Source: Cyclobacteriaceae bacterium (GTDB lineage: Bacteria > Bacteroidota > Bacteroidia > Cytophagales > Cyclobacteriaceae). From it: a DNA stretch of 64,000 nt. Positions within the stretch are counted from its first letter, which is position 1, and the number at the start of each line of letters is the position of its first letter. Made by a program: the position numbers and the translations under genes. This document shows, piece after piece, positions 1 through 9,526 of the stretch. Under the pieces are notes generated by a model. That model searched no databases and was not told where the DNA came from. It worked only from the letters and a program-made list of their open reading frames with translations. Where the stretch lies: the NCBI GenBank assembly GCA_019638275.1, contig JAHBUC010000003.1, positions 372,001 to 436,000 of the forward strand, in the 5' to 3' direction.

Positions 1-804
1 GCGCACATCGTTTTTCCATTCGCCTTCATACCGCTCACCGCTTGGCCAATAATAATTGCCCGTTCCGTTTCGCTTATCCTCGTTAAATTCACCCACGTAC
101 TTCATCCCATCCGCCCATTCGAAGGTACCCTTTCCATGTCGCTTGTTATCTTTCCAATCTCCCCGATACAGGCTACCGGTTGTCCAGATGCCTACACCAC
201 CACCATTGGCCTTTCCATTAACAACTTCACCCAAATAATGAATGAGTCTGCCACTTTCATTCTTGAAAGAAATTACCTGAACAAGTTGCTTTCTGCTTAG
301 CTCGCTATTTTTCTTTGCAATTTCGGCCGATAATGCCTGTATTTTTCTAAGCAGGGAATCGCTCTCACCGGTTGAGTTCATCAGAGCATTGATTTCCCGT
401 TTCAATGAATCAATTGATTTGACGTTACCCGCAATAATGGATTCATAAATTTTATGCGATCCGTTATCTACCGGTCTTTTCATTATTCGCTCTGCTTGTG
501 CGATCCGATCATTCAGTAAAAGAATTTTACTCTCCTCAGCATCTGCTAAAAGTTCACGGTAGGCATCGCGCGCTTTCCCATAGTCTTCATCAACCAGAAA
601 CACTTTGTCGGCTGCTTCTAATCGGGTGTAAAAAGAATGTACACGTTGAAGGCTATCAATTACGTGTTCTTGCTCATTGAGAAAAATACTTTTTCTGCGC
701 GAATCAACTGCCGACCAGGCATACAACCCTAAACCAAGTACAGCAATGAGGCTTCCCAGAATAAAACGCTTTCTATACGATGTCTTACCGGTTTGATTTT
801 CCAT
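1..804 (-). CDS. MORN-repeat membrane-anchored protein (3' end outside window)
   Basis: The frame is open from an ATG at 802-804 to the window edge, 268 codons without a stop, so the C-terminus is missing. A single hydrophobic segment at about residues 14-33 is followed by a long charged, probably coiled-coil stretch (about 40-180). After that come MORN-type repeats, for example YRGDWKDNKRHGKG and YVGEFNEDKRNGTG, about 23 residues apart, with another started at the edge. MORN repeats are beta-hairpin modules that often bind lipids or serve as scaffolds; the role here is unknown. The topology suggests an inner-membrane anchor with repeats outside. It is the last of three co-directional genes (3688 to 1) of envelope type. 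The gene call rests on the long open frame and the clear repeats. Confidence 0.85.
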   Translation of the reverse strand, partial: MENQTGKTSYRKRFILGSLIAVLGLGLYAWSAVDSRRKSIFLNEQEHVIDSLQRVHSFYTRLEAADKVFLVDEDYGKARDAYRELLADAEESKILLLNDRIAQAERIMKRPVDNGSHKIYESIIAGNVKSIDSLKREINALMNSTGESDSLLRKIQALSAEIAKKNSELSRKQLVQVISFKNESGRLIHYLGEVVNGKANGGGVGIWTTGSLYRGDWKDNKRHGKGTFEWADGMKYVGEFNEDKRNGTGNYYWPSGERYEGEWKNDVR

Positions 805-888
805 AAGTTAATTACATGTAAAAATAGAAATACCGTAAAAAGGATCGGTATGATTCACACAATTTTTGAGCCTCTTGCAAAAAAGGTT

Positions 889-1689
889 TTAATCAAAGAT
901 TCTGATTTCAGGTATCTTCTCCTCAAACTTTCTGAAATCAAGTGACAGATAAACATTAAACCGAAGCACCCAGCGGGTAGTGTACACATAGGAATTATTT
1001 AACGTTTGGCCCGTTGTCCACATCAATCCAGCGGTGTACTTCACACGCGTATTTTTGATGTATCCGATTTGCGGATACAAGCGCAGATCCTCAACCGGGC
1101 TTCCACCAACGGGTTTACCGGTTTGTAAAATAATTTCAGCATCAGGGATAAAATACCAGGTTTTAGGCACGAGGGTTTTGTTGTTGATTGGGATGGCCAT
1201 ATAGAACTTATAACGCCACCTGTTCCTGAAAATCCAATCATCCTCATAGCGATTACCCCTACTCCACCGATGCTCAAAACGCAAACGATGATAAACGATA
1301 AATCGTGAATAAGGCATGGCAAATAAATACTCGTGCCAAATTCGTGGCTCCACCACCAGGTTTTTGAATTCCGGATTTCCAGGCTCGGGCGTAAAATTTA
1401 AACGAAGCACCGGGCCAACTGTAAATACGAAATTCGGACTTGCCCGATAACTCAATCCATGCCGGTTGTATATCTGCGCCACACGACCAATAAAATCAGT
1501 ATCCTGATATCCGGCCGTTCTGAAATGAAATTGTGCATCCCAAAAAAGTTTGTCGGATAGGCGGAACTTGGAATACGTACCCAACCACAAATTTGTACCC
1601 GGAGGATTGAATTGTGCATTGCCTGGGCCAGGCTGAGCGAATACATGAATTGCCTGAAACAGGACTACGGATAAAATTATAACCTTCAT
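889..1689 (-). CDS. DUF2490 family protein, probable outer-membrane beta-barrel
   Basis: The 266-residue protein begins with a signal peptide (MKVIILSVVLFQAIHVFAQ) and then consists of alternating aromatic/polar strands such as NLWLGTYSKFRLSDKLFWD and IVYHRLRFEHRWSRG. It ends in a short charged and aromatic tail. This pattern, and the WLGTYSKFRL / YRLR.EHR type motifs, fit the DUF2490 family of Bacteroidota, thought to be outer-membrane barrels of unknown function. I chose the ATG at 1689 rather than one six codons upstream because the signal peptide starts there. The upstream ATG would overlap nothing and cannot be excluded. It sits 22 bp behind the stop of the 1712-3688 gene, so co-transcription is likely. 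Confidence 0.75.
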   Translation of the reverse strand: MKVIILSVVLFQAIHVFAQPGPGNAQFNPPGTNLWLGTYSKFRLSDKLFWDAQFHFRTAGYQDTDFIGRVAQIYNRHGLSYRASPNFVFTVGPVLRLNFTPEPGNPEFKNLVVEPRIWHEYLFAMPYSRFIVYHRLRFEHRWSRGNRYEDDWIFRNRWRYKFYMAIPINNKTLVPKTWYFIPDAEIILQTGKPVGGSPVEDLRLYPQIGYIKNTRVKYTAGLMWTTGQTLNNSYVYTTRWVLRFNVYLSLDFRKFEEKIPEIRIFD

Positions 1690-1711
1690 CGAACTGGCTG
1701 CTCCCATACAC

Positions 1712-3688
1712 CTAATTGCTATGAAGGTTTATGTTCAATACCTGCAGAATACGGGTGGTCGAATTTAATCCGCGCAATGAACGTTCAATATCTTTCGTGT
1801 CCTGCTCCCGAAGCTCCATCATCCTTCTGTAAATCATTTCAAAGTTCAAAAGCTTTGCTGCCACATCATCACAATCAACAGACGACTCCATGTCTTTTAA
1901 ATAGAAAGGCAAAATATTAAGCTCGTAAGCATTGTACACCCGCTCTTTCATTCGCTCCTGCATGTCTGTCATGGTGTATGGATTCCACACCGTACGGGTA
2001 TAGGCCTCATCCAGTCGTTTCAACTTAGCCGGAATTTCCGTTTGCACTTTATACAATTGTAAAAAAGATTCGAAGCAAGAATTGAAGTAATCGATGGTAT
2101 CAATTTTTTGCTGAAGCTCAAGATTTGCATAACGCTCAAATGAATCAGAAACCTGATTTAGAATACGCGAAGCCACCTGTTGATGGAACTCGTTAAAAGC
2201 CTCGTCTTCAAAGGTGTTATTGTAAAGTGATATCAATGAATCTTTCTTCCGTATCAAATTTTTCTCCTTATCATTTAACCGGGCCTGACGAAGCTTACTC
2301 TCCAGGATACGATCTACTTCATTCTCTATCCGCTCCACATCCGACAGGATATCGTTCAAATGAAGTATTATTGATTCGGCTATCGGATAGCTATGCTGGG
2401 CAATGGCGGGAAAATTATATTCAACAACCTTATGCTCTCCTTTAAAATCAAAACCGATTTGTCTGGGATATACCAATTGGTCGCACAACGATTTCAAAAG
2501 TTCGTTTCGATTCATATACTCAAATGCAGGGCTTGAAAATTGATTCACCAACTTTGAAATCCTATCAACTTGTTGCTTATAGATTTTGAGGACCTGGTAA
2601 TACAGCATCAATTCTTCATTTGCCAGACGATCAACCTCAATGCCTGATTCCTCAAAAAAATATTCAAACATGTCGGTGGCCTCCCTGGTAAGCGTTACAA
2701 TATCACCAATTCTTCTTCTTTCCTCATCAGTAAAATGTACACGCTTCAACCGTACCAGAACATTTTTAAAAGTGTCGCTTCCACCAGACAAACTCCAGAA
2801 CTTCATGCCTGACTTTTCATAAAACTGCGACAGTACATTTTGAATTAGGGCATTGGTTTGATCAATACGTTCAGCAGTTAACTGATCGGGTGCATGATCA
2901 ATAAAACCAAAAACCTCGAAATACCTTCCGTTTACAGCGAGGGTCTCCCAATCTTCCTTTGTTGTAAAAACTTTGTCAACGCCCCTATGCTCCAAAACAA
3001 TTGTATCAGAGCCATTTAACAGGAAATGCTTTACCTGTACACCATCCTCAAAAAATCTATACTCCTCGCGCTTTTTGTTATCAAGTTTAGGATAACGAAA
3101 CAACCACCGACCATCCACAAAACCCTCATCATTAATGCTGCCGGAAAACACAACTTGATTAAAGATGCCGTTAACATCTCCGCGCATAATTCCATCTTTA
3201 AATTCGGCATTCACTACCAACAGGGTATCGGTGGGCGAAGAGTCTTCAATATGTTGCTCAACAAGAAGCCACTTGCCATGCGGCTTACCTTCTTTGAAGA
3301 AACCTTGCGCCACAAATTCACTTCCTTTTGATTGATAGACAATCTGGTAATCACGCTCGCGCAACTTTCCCAGTGGTTGGATTTTTTTTGAACTGAAAAC
3401 CCATTCACCGATTTTCAATCCGTTTGAATACGAACCCTTGAGCGTAACTGAATTTATTGAGCCCGTATTTATTGAATCGCGTGCAACAGAATTGAATAAA
3501 AACGGGCCGTGTTTTACCGTGTCCCGTTGTGAAAGCACATAGTGATAATCTACGTTTCCCGTAAGAGAATTACCCAACGTATATGGCCCCGCATACCGGG
3601 CTGGTTTACCCTGTGCAAATGACTGCTGGCAGCCGCAAGCAATCATTATCAGGATACCAGACAGGCCAATTAGTTGTTTAACAAACAT
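1712..3688 (-). CDS. Exported protein with YwqK/MORN_2-like repeats and helical C-terminal half
   Basis: The frame is open from 3778, but the signal sequence starts at the internal Met encoded at 3686-3688 (MFVKQLIGLSGILIMIACGC), giving 658 residues. The N-terminal third has imperfect repeats of the form G.Y.NG.K.G.W.. (for example KGSYSNGLKIGEWVF and QGFFKEGKPHGKWLL), which resemble MORN_2 modules of YwqK-type proteins. The rest is long charged helices with regularly spaced hydrophobic residues, probably a coiled coil, and has no motif I recognise. The cysteines near the end of the hydrophobic segment could make it a lipoprotein, but the residues before them are not a clean lipobox. It is first in a three-gene minus-strand set with the DUF2490 and MORN proteins, so a joint envelope role is plausible but inferred. 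Confidence 0.7.
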   Translation of the reverse strand: MFVKQLIGLSGILIMIACGCQQSFAQGKPARYAGPYTLGNSLTGNVDYHYVLSQRDTVKHGPFLFNSVARDSINTGSINSVTLKGSYSNGLKIGEWVFSSKKIQPLGKLRERDYQIVYQSKGSEFVAQGFFKEGKPHGKWLLVEQHIEDSSPTDTLLVVNAEFKDGIMRGDVNGIFNQVVFSGSINDEGFVDGRWLFRYPKLDNKKREEYRFFEDGVQVKHFLLNGSDTIVLEHRGVDKVFTTKEDWETLAVNGRYFEVFGFIDHAPDQLTAERIDQTNALIQNVLSQFYEKSGMKFWSLSGGSDTFKNVLVRLKRVHFTDEERRRIGDIVTLTREATDMFEYFFEESGIEVDRLANEELMLYYQVLKIYKQQVDRISKLVNQFSSPAFEYMNRNELLKSLCDQLVYPRQIGFDFKGEHKVVEYNFPAIAQHSYPIAESIILHLNDILSDVERIENEVDRILESKLRQARLNDKEKNLIRKKDSLISLYNNTFEDEAFNEFHQQVASRILNQVSDSFERYANLELQQKIDTIDYFNSCFESFLQLYKVQTEIPAKLKRLDEAYTRTVWNPYTMTDMQERMKERVYNAYELNILPFYLKDMESSVDCDDVAAKLLNFEMIYRRMMELREQDTKDIERSLRGLNSTTRILQVLNINLHSN

Positions 3689-4001
3689 TTTTCTTATGAA
3701 TTCGCTTAAACCTGATGAAAACAGGCTAAATTTTGCATAATCAAGACGCAAAATATTCAGAAAATCGCCCTTCGACAAATCAATATTTCCACTCGTTCCT
3801 TGTTTTATGTAAACGGTGTCCGTGGAAATACTGCCGATCTCAAAGAACAGAAAACAAAATGGAAAGCAATTTGTTTACGGAAGCATGTCGCAATTTGTCA
3901 GTGGAAATCTGATGAATGCAATCGCCCAATGAATATTCATTCATTTACTGAATCAAAAAAAAATGATTACGACCATATTGTTGAATGCGTTCAAAAAAAT
4001 G
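3689..4001. other. Intergenic stretch without a recognisable gene
   Basis: A short open frame on the plus strand here (3800-4045) has no start context, no family resemblance and runs through the terminator at 4002-4035, so I do not call it. The stretch should hold the promoter of the gene starting at 3688, but I see no strict TAnnTTTG element on the minus strand. Confidence 0.5.
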
Positions 4002-4035
4002 CAAATAAAAATCCCGCAGTGTATACCACGGGATT
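4002..4035 (-). terminator. Rho-independent terminator of the lysine-rich protein gene
   Basis: Read on the minus strand, AATCCC pairs with GGGATT around an inner GTG/CAC stem and a short loop, and is followed at once by a T-rich run (TTTTTATTT). It lies 27 bp beyond the stop of the 4062-4349 gene. A similar hairpin ends the tRNA-Ser transcript at 39843-39861. Confidence 0.75.
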
Positions 4036-4061
4036 CACCTTATAATTCGGTATCAATATAA

Positions 4062-4349
4062 TCAACCCACTACTTCAACTTCTTTCATTTTCTTCTCCTT
4101 CTTTGGCTTAAGGCCGTTGGACTTTACCGCTTTCTTCTCTGCCTTTGCCACTTTTTTCTCAAGTCTGGCAGCCTTCTTCTCTGCACGCTTTGTATCCTTT
4201 ACCACCGCTGAGGCAAGCTTTTTAGATGTCTTGTTGATCAGCTTCTTAACTTTTCTGGAAGGCTTAGGATCTTCCTGGCTTACTGCATCCTTAAGTGCTC
4301 CGGCAAACTTGCCTTTCAAATCCTTCTTGATTGCTTTATCCTTGTTCAT
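4062..4349 (-). CDS. Small lysine/alanine-rich basic protein
   Basis: The product is 95 residues and extremely basic. Lys makes up about a third of it, with alanine-rich helical heptads such as RAEKKAARLEKKVAKAEKKA in the middle and a final acidic-hydrophobic tail (EVEVVG). There is no signal peptide or membrane segment. The composition is histone H1-like, so binding to DNA, RNA or another polyanion is plausible, but no specific family is recognised. The gene stands alone between two terminators (4002-4035 downstream, 4424-4456 upstream), so it is its own transcription unit. An open frame on the opposite strand (4117-4371) is a composition artefact of the Lys codons. Confidence in a real gene comes from the clean start, the isolated position and the dedicated terminator. 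Confidence 0.7.
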   Translation of the reverse strand: MNKDKAIKKDLKGKFAGALKDAVSQEDPKPSRKVKKLINKTSKKLASAVVKDTKRAEKKAARLEKKVAKAEKKAVKSNGLKPKKEKKMKEVEVVG

Positions 4350-4423
4350 ACCAATTTTGATTGAGCAATGAAGGTAACGATTGTTGCTAAAACCTTAACC
4401 GTGTTAACAATAATTTAATATTG

Positions 4424-4456
4424 AAAAAAATAAAGCGCTCATTTTGAACGCTTTAC
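4424..4456 (-). terminator. Rho-independent terminator after the last ABC permease gene
   Basis: On the minus strand AAAGCG pairs with CGCTTT across an 11-base loop and is followed by ATTTTTTT. It lies about 30 bp past the stop of the 4484-6895 gene and marks the end of the permease block. Confidence 0.75.
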
Positions 4457-4483
4457 ATGAATTACCGTATTTTAAAAATTAAC

Positions 4484-6895
4484 TTATTCGTAGCGAAGGG
4501 AATCTACAGGATTACTTCTGGCAGCCTTAACGGCCTGATACGAAACCGTAATCCAGGCAATGAAAACAGCCGCCAATGCGCTGATAACAAATACAACAGG
4601 TCCCACCTCAATACGATAGGCAAAATCTTTTAACCACATATCTGCGAAGTAATAGCCCAGCGCCAGTGCCGGTATAATGGCAATTAGTACAAGGCGCGTA
4701 AACTCTTTTGAAAGCAACAAGGTCAAACTAATCAATGATGCGCCCATAGCTTTACGAATACCAATTTCCTTTGTTCGCTGCTCCGTGCTAAAAGCGGCCA
4801 ATGCAAACAAACCGAGGCAAGCAATAAAAATGGTCAGTCCTGCCAGCACGGCAAAACTATCGCGTAACCGCATTTCAGCTCTGAACAATTTATCAAAATC
4901 CTGATCTAAAAATGTGTATTCAAACGGCTCACCTGATGCCGACTCTTTCCATAGTTTCTCAATGGACGCCACAACGTCCTGCGGATTTCCATCATATCGT
5001 ACCAATAAATTCCGATGAATATTTGTTAACCGAATAACCATAGGTCGCACCTTTGTCTTCAACGATTCAAAATTAAAATCCTTTACCACGCCAACGACCC
5101 GAATTGGTTCTGGTGTTTCTCCGTTAAAGTCCATCAGTGTGGCGTTAAGCGGATCTTCGAGCGCAAATTCCTTTACGGCAGCCTCATTAATTACGCATGC
5201 GGAAGAGTCTGAAGCGAAATCGCGTGAGAAGAACCTTCCCTCCTTCATTTCAAACTTCATCACATCGACATGATTCCAATCGGTAGAATACTTTCCGGAG
5301 AGATAATCCACATCGCTCCCTTTAACCCGGAAAACTGTTGTATTATCAACGTCTGGAAACGATGTCTCAGAAAAACTCGCTCCTTGTACCATGGGTAACT
5401 TCTCAACAAGATCACGAAAGGGTTCGCGGTTATTTCCAAGTCTGCGGGTATTTTGAATACTGACCACATTGTGCTGATCCAATCCCAAATTTTTATTTTG
5501 CATGTAGCTGAGTTGCTGGTAAACCACCATCGTGGCCAAAATCAAGAAAGTTGAAACTGCAAATTGCACTACCACCAATGAGCTACGAACACCTTTACTC
5601 TTCATGCCCGAACGTATCTTTCCTTTCAACACCTCCACCGCACTGAATGATGTCAGGTAAAATGCCGGGTAACTTCCTGCAACAAAACCCACAAAAAGTA
5701 CCAACATAAACGCCAACCCAATAAAAGAAGGATCCAGCAAGACCGACAACGTGAGTGTTTTACCTACCAGTACATTAAACTGTGGCAGAACCAAATAGCT
5801 TACTCCGATAGCCAACAGAATGGCCGCCAGACTATACACAAATGACTCCGATAAAAACTGAATGATCATCTGGCCACGCAATGAACCAAGTGTTTTACGC
5901 AACCCTACTTCCTTTGCGCGACCCGCTGAGCGAGCCGTGGAGAGATTCATAAAGTTGATACAGGCAATCAGTAATATAAAAATTCCGATAGCCGAATAAA
6001 TATACACGTACTTGATGTCGCTGGCGGGCTCCATATCATCAGAAAATGCGGAATACAAATGCGTATCGGTGATTGGATAGATGAAGTAACTATAAATACC
6101 TCCTTGCTTTTTAAACTCATCAAAGCTAAATCCCAAACCAGCTTCCAACTCTTTACCAACATGCAAGGCAACAATTTCTTCCAACTGTGCATTTATTACC
6201 TCAGCAGTGGTAGCTGAGTTTTTACGAATGTAGGTCTGAATTGAATTTCCCGTCCATCCCTGAAAATAGTCCTTTTCAACTGTAACAAAAGAGATAATTG
6301 CATTGAAGTGGAAGTGCGAATTTGAAGGAGCAGGTTTGACAACACCGGTAACCTTGCATGGCCACTTGTCATTACCCACGGTTAGGATTTTACCAAGCGG
6401 ATCCTCGTTGCCAAAATACTTGGTAGCCAGATCGGTAGAAATTACGATAGCGTTCGGTTCTTTCAATGCCGTTAACGGATCGCCTGCAACAAGCTCAAAA
6501 CTAAAAAAGGTAAAGAAGTTGGAGTCTGAATAAAATAAATTCTGCTCCGTAAATACCATATCCTCATACCGAAACGCAACACCTGATGATCGCGTGGCCT
6601 GAACAATGCGTAATATCTCCTCCACACCTGAGATATCCTGACGCATGGTTGGACCAACCGGCAAACTGGTATTTACTGTGTAGATTTCCTGTCCTGCAAT
6701 TCTTCCATGCAGCCCCACCCGATAAAGATTTTCATGATCGTGATGAAATTTATCGTAGCTAAGCTCATCTTTAACAAAAACAAAAATGAGCAGGCAGCAG
6801 GCCATACCAATAACAAGGCCTATTAAATTAATAGCCGCAAAAAATTTGTGTTTGCGGATATTGCGAAGAGCAACAAGAATGTAATTACGAAACAT
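4484..6895 (-). CDS. ABC transporter permease, FtsX/MacB type (permease A)
   Basis: The 803-residue protein has the duplicated FtsX layout: one N-terminal membrane segment (about 18-41), a large periplasmic domain, three membrane segments (about 290-410), a fourth near 430-455, a second periplasmic domain, and three final membrane segments (about 680-795). Both halves carry the FtsX signature at the cytoplasmic side (RAKEVGLRKTLGS near 320, RTKEIGIRKAMGA near 705). Proteins of this build work with a LolD/MacB-type ATPase and extract or move substrates by mechanotransmission rather than by classical import. The substrate is not predictable. It is the last of three paralogous permease genes that share the ATPase at 12126-12815. 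The gap to permease B is 54 bp with no terminator, so A and B are probably co-transcribed. Length and domain order are typical for Cytophagales. Confidence 0.9.
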   Translation of the reverse strand: MFRNYILVALRNIRKHKFFAAINLIGLVIGMACCLLIFVFVKDELSYDKFHHDHENLYRVGLHGRIAGQEIYTVNTSLPVGPTMRQDISGVEEILRIVQATRSSGVAFRYEDMVFTEQNLFYSDSNFFTFFSFELVAGDPLTALKEPNAIVISTDLATKYFGNEDPLGKILTVGNDKWPCKVTGVVKPAPSNSHFHFNAIISFVTVEKDYFQGWTGNSIQTYIRKNSATTAEVINAQLEEIVALHVGKELEAGLGFSFDEFKKQGGIYSYFIYPITDTHLYSAFSDDMEPASDIKYVYIYSAIGIFILLIACINFMNLSTARSAGRAKEVGLRKTLGSLRGQMIIQFLSESFVYSLAAILLAIGVSYLVLPQFNVLVGKTLTLSVLLDPSFIGLAFMLVLFVGFVAGSYPAFYLTSFSAVEVLKGKIRSGMKSKGVRSSLVVVQFAVSTFLILATMVVYQQLSYMQNKNLGLDQHNVVSIQNTRRLGNNREPFRDLVEKLPMVQGASFSETSFPDVDNTTVFRVKGSDVDYLSGKYSTDWNHVDVMKFEMKEGRFFSRDFASDSSACVINEAAVKEFALEDPLNATLMDFNGETPEPIRVVGVVKDFNFESLKTKVRPMVIRLTNIHRNLLVRYDGNPQDVVASIEKLWKESASGEPFEYTFLDQDFDKLFRAEMRLRDSFAVLAGLTIFIACLGLFALAAFSTEQRTKEIGIRKAMGASLISLTLLLSKEFTRLVLIAIIPALALGYYFADMWLKDFAYRIEVGPVVFVISALAAVFIAWITVSYQAVKAARSNPVDSLRYE

Positions 6896-6949
6896 AAGCA
6901 GAAGTTGGTTTTATGTGTGGATGATGCCAGAATGGGTTAAAAGGTTGCT

Positions 6950-9379
6950 TCACTCATTTTTTAAATTTTCAACCGGGTTGATGAAAATAGCCTGAATGGT
7001 TTGAGAGCCTATTGTGATTATGGCAAAAAAGGTCAGTATTAAGATTCCAAGCGAAATGGTCATAAAATCCACGGAAACGTGGTAGGCCAGATTCTCCAGC
7101 CAGAAGGTATTTAAAAAATAAGCTGCCGGAGTTGCTACAAGTAAGGCAATAATTAAAATAACAACGTAGCCTTTTGATAAAGTAAAAATCAACGCCCCAT
7201 CCGAAATTCCCAATATTTTGCGCATGGCTATTTCCTTCTTTCGGGATTCCAACGAATAGGTAGCCATACCCAATAACCCAAGACAGGAAATAGTAATAGC
7301 GATGAATGCGATAAAACCGAGCAATTTGATCAAGGTACCAAAAACGATATCGAAGAGTTTACCCATCTCAGCTTCAAAGTCCTTTACCTCTAGTTTTAGT
7401 CCCGGGTTTATAACCGACCAGGCATGCGCTGCACTTTTAGCGGCCTCATCAAAGCTTCCCGAATAGGCTACCTGTACAAGTCTGTACTCATCGGGATTAT
7501 ACAAAAGACCAAGGGGATCAAGTTTCTCAGCAAACAATTCAAAATGATAATCCTTAACCACACCAATAATTTGCCTTTCAGATGAATCGCGTTTCATGAT
7601 AAGGACTTCGCCAATCGCTTCTGCCGGTGAATTAAACTGAAACCCTTTTACTGCAGTTTCATTAAGCACGATGTAATTACGATTCGATTCACCCGCTTCA
7701 TCTGAAAAGAATTTGCCGGCAACCAAACTAAGTTCCATGTTAGTAAGGTAATCTTCGTCAACAGAGAAATAACTTAAATCCTTCCCTTCTTTATCGTTAA
7801 GTGAGCGAAGAAATTCATTCCCATACTGAATACCGGCCAAGGGAATATGCGACACAGCCGAAACATTTTGAATGTTGGCCTGCTTAAGTAATTCATTCTT
7901 CAGGTTAACTAAAGAGGTCTCGCCCTTTTGAATGATGACTTTATTTTCAGCAGAGAAGCCGTTATCGTAATGTGTGAACAAGCTCACTTGCTTGTACATT
8001 ACAATTACAGTCAGGATAAAAATCATGGCAACGGAAAACTGTATCACCAACAATGTTTTCCGCAGGCCTACCTTCGACATCAAACGGGTATTGCCCAAAT
8101 TCTTCAGCACTTTTACCGGTTGAAATCCGGATAGAATGCCGGCCGGGAATAACCCCGCCAAAATTCCAACACCAACCGCCAGCACCAGAAACACACCATA
8201 CACTACATAATTTGCCGACAGGTTCCACTTAAGAAATCTGGCAAAGGCAAGATCAATTACAAAAGGTTTCAGGAAGTAGATCATCCCAATGGCGAGTACC
8301 AAAGCGAATAAGGAAACAATTACCGATTCACTTAAAAACTGCGTAAACAACTGCCACCGTGTTGCCCCTGTTACCTTACGCACACCAATTTCACGCGCAC
8401 GCGTTAACGATCGGGCAATTGACAGGTTTGTAAAATTGAAACATGATGTAATAAGAATTACGCCAGCCAGGCCAGCCAAAAAGTAAATAATAAACCACGG
8501 CATAAACGGCCCGATTGGATTATTGATCATCTTACCAGGAATAATATCCAGCAAATTCTGATAGCTGTACCTGATACCCGTGGTATTGGGCTCAACCAGG
8601 TTGCTGAAATGATCGCCACTGATTTGCGCCAGGTGTGGCTCAATATCTTCAATCTTTCTCCCATTCTCCAATAAGATATAAACCCAACCATTTGTAAAAT
8701 TATGCCAGTTTTCAAGATTGTTTCCAAGCACACCAGCAGCCTCCAGGCTCCGGACTGTTGCCATGCTGGCAAAGGCTTCGGCAACGATGTGAGAACGATT
8801 CTCAGTTTCTTTGATAACACCTGTCACTTTGTAAGTTCCCAGGTTACCCACCTTTAATGACTCGCCAACCGGGTTCTCCACCTTAAAAAGTTTACGGGCA
8901 GCCATTTCAGTAAGCACAACCGTATACGGTTCAGTTAATGCTGTAGCAGCATCACCATACAAAAGTTCATGATTAAAAAACTCAAGCACTTCAGGGTCGG
9001 CAAAGAAGCCGCTAACCGGAATGTTTATATCGTGACTGGGTTCAACCTCAACCCAATGGTTGCCAAAGCCCCGCATTAACCGGACCGCTTTCTCCACACC
9101 GGTATAATTGTTCAAAAGCTCTTCCTTAATGGGTAAAGTAGTAGTGGCAAACTCATTGCCCGGAGGTCCGTTGAGCCCTGTCCAATGCGGGACTGCTGTA
9201 ATTCTATAAATCCGTGTAGCTAATGGATTGTGACGATCCAACATCATCTGATCAGCCACAAGCATGATAATGGCCATACAAATAGACATGGCTACCGCCA
9301 AACCGAAAATGTTGATAAAGGAGAATATTCTGTATTTAAGAATATTCCTGACAGCAATCACGATGTAATTTCTAAGCAT
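6950..9379 (-). CDS. ABC transporter permease, FtsX/MacB type (permease B)
   Basis: The product has 809 residues with the same plan as its neighbours: an N-terminal membrane segment after MLRNYIVIAVRNI, a periplasmic MacB-like domain, then membrane segments in two FtsX blocks. The signatures RAREIGVRKVTGA and RKKEIAMRKILGI lie just after the second and sixth membrane segments. It is only distantly similar to permeases A and C in its periplasmic parts, so this looks like an old tandem duplication followed by divergence of the substrate-facing domains. A terminator at 9488-9518 separates it from permease C, so it probably has its own promoter in the 108 bp between that hairpin and its start; I could not pick a clear -7 element. 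Confidence 0.9.
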   Translation of the reverse strand: MLRNYIVIAVRNILKYRIFSFINIFGLAVAMSICMAIIMLVADQMMLDRHNPLATRIYRITAVPHWTGLNGPPGNEFATTTLPIKEELLNNYTGVEKAVRLMRGFGNHWVEVEPSHDINIPVSGFFADPEVLEFFNHELLYGDAATALTEPYTVVLTEMAARKLFKVENPVGESLKVGNLGTYKVTGVIKETENRSHIVAEAFASMATVRSLEAAGVLGNNLENWHNFTNGWVYILLENGRKIEDIEPHLAQISGDHFSNLVEPNTTGIRYSYQNLLDIIPGKMINNPIGPFMPWFIIYFLAGLAGVILITSCFNFTNLSIARSLTRAREIGVRKVTGATRWQLFTQFLSESVIVSLFALVLAIGMIYFLKPFVIDLAFARFLKWNLSANYVVYGVFLVLAVGVGILAGLFPAGILSGFQPVKVLKNLGNTRLMSKVGLRKTLLVIQFSVAMIFILTVIVMYKQVSLFTHYDNGFSAENKVIIQKGETSLVNLKNELLKQANIQNVSAVSHIPLAGIQYGNEFLRSLNDKEGKDLSYFSVDEDYLTNMELSLVAGKFFSDEAGESNRNYIVLNETAVKGFQFNSPAEAIGEVLIMKRDSSERQIIGVVKDYHFELFAEKLDPLGLLYNPDEYRLVQVAYSGSFDEAAKSAAHAWSVINPGLKLEVKDFEAEMGKLFDIVFGTLIKLLGFIAFIAITISCLGLLGMATYSLESRKKEIAMRKILGISDGALIFTLSKGYVVILIIALLVATPAAYFLNTFWLENLAYHVSVDFMTISLGILILTFFAIITIGSQTIQAIFINPVENLKNE

Positions 9380-9487
9380 ACTGAAAAGCGTTTAAGATTG
9401 ACGGGGTCAATAGATCAGGCAGGTGATGCTTAGACGCTACATGTGGTTTGAGGTTACAGCCAATACAAAAAACAAGAGGTTAATAAA

Positions 9488-9518
9488 GAAGAAACTGCCT
9501 TGATGCGACAGTTTCTTC
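9488..9518 (-). terminator. Rho-independent terminator after permease C
   Basis: A perfect 10-bp stem GAAGAAACTG / CAGTTTCTTC encloses an 11-base loop and is followed on the minus strand by TTTATT. It begins 8 bp past the stop of the 9527-11911 gene, between two paralogous permease genes. Confidence 0.75.
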
Positions 9519-9526
9519 ACTTGAGA

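Noticed and set aside
3800..4045. 81-codon open frame on the plus strand
   Set aside because: It runs through the terminator hairpin at 4002-4035, has a random-looking composition and no start context.
4117..4371. 84-codon open frame opposite the lysine-rich gene
   Set aside because: The Phe/Ser/Ala-rich peptide is what the complement of AAA/AAG/GCN codons gives; the minus-strand gene has its own terminator.
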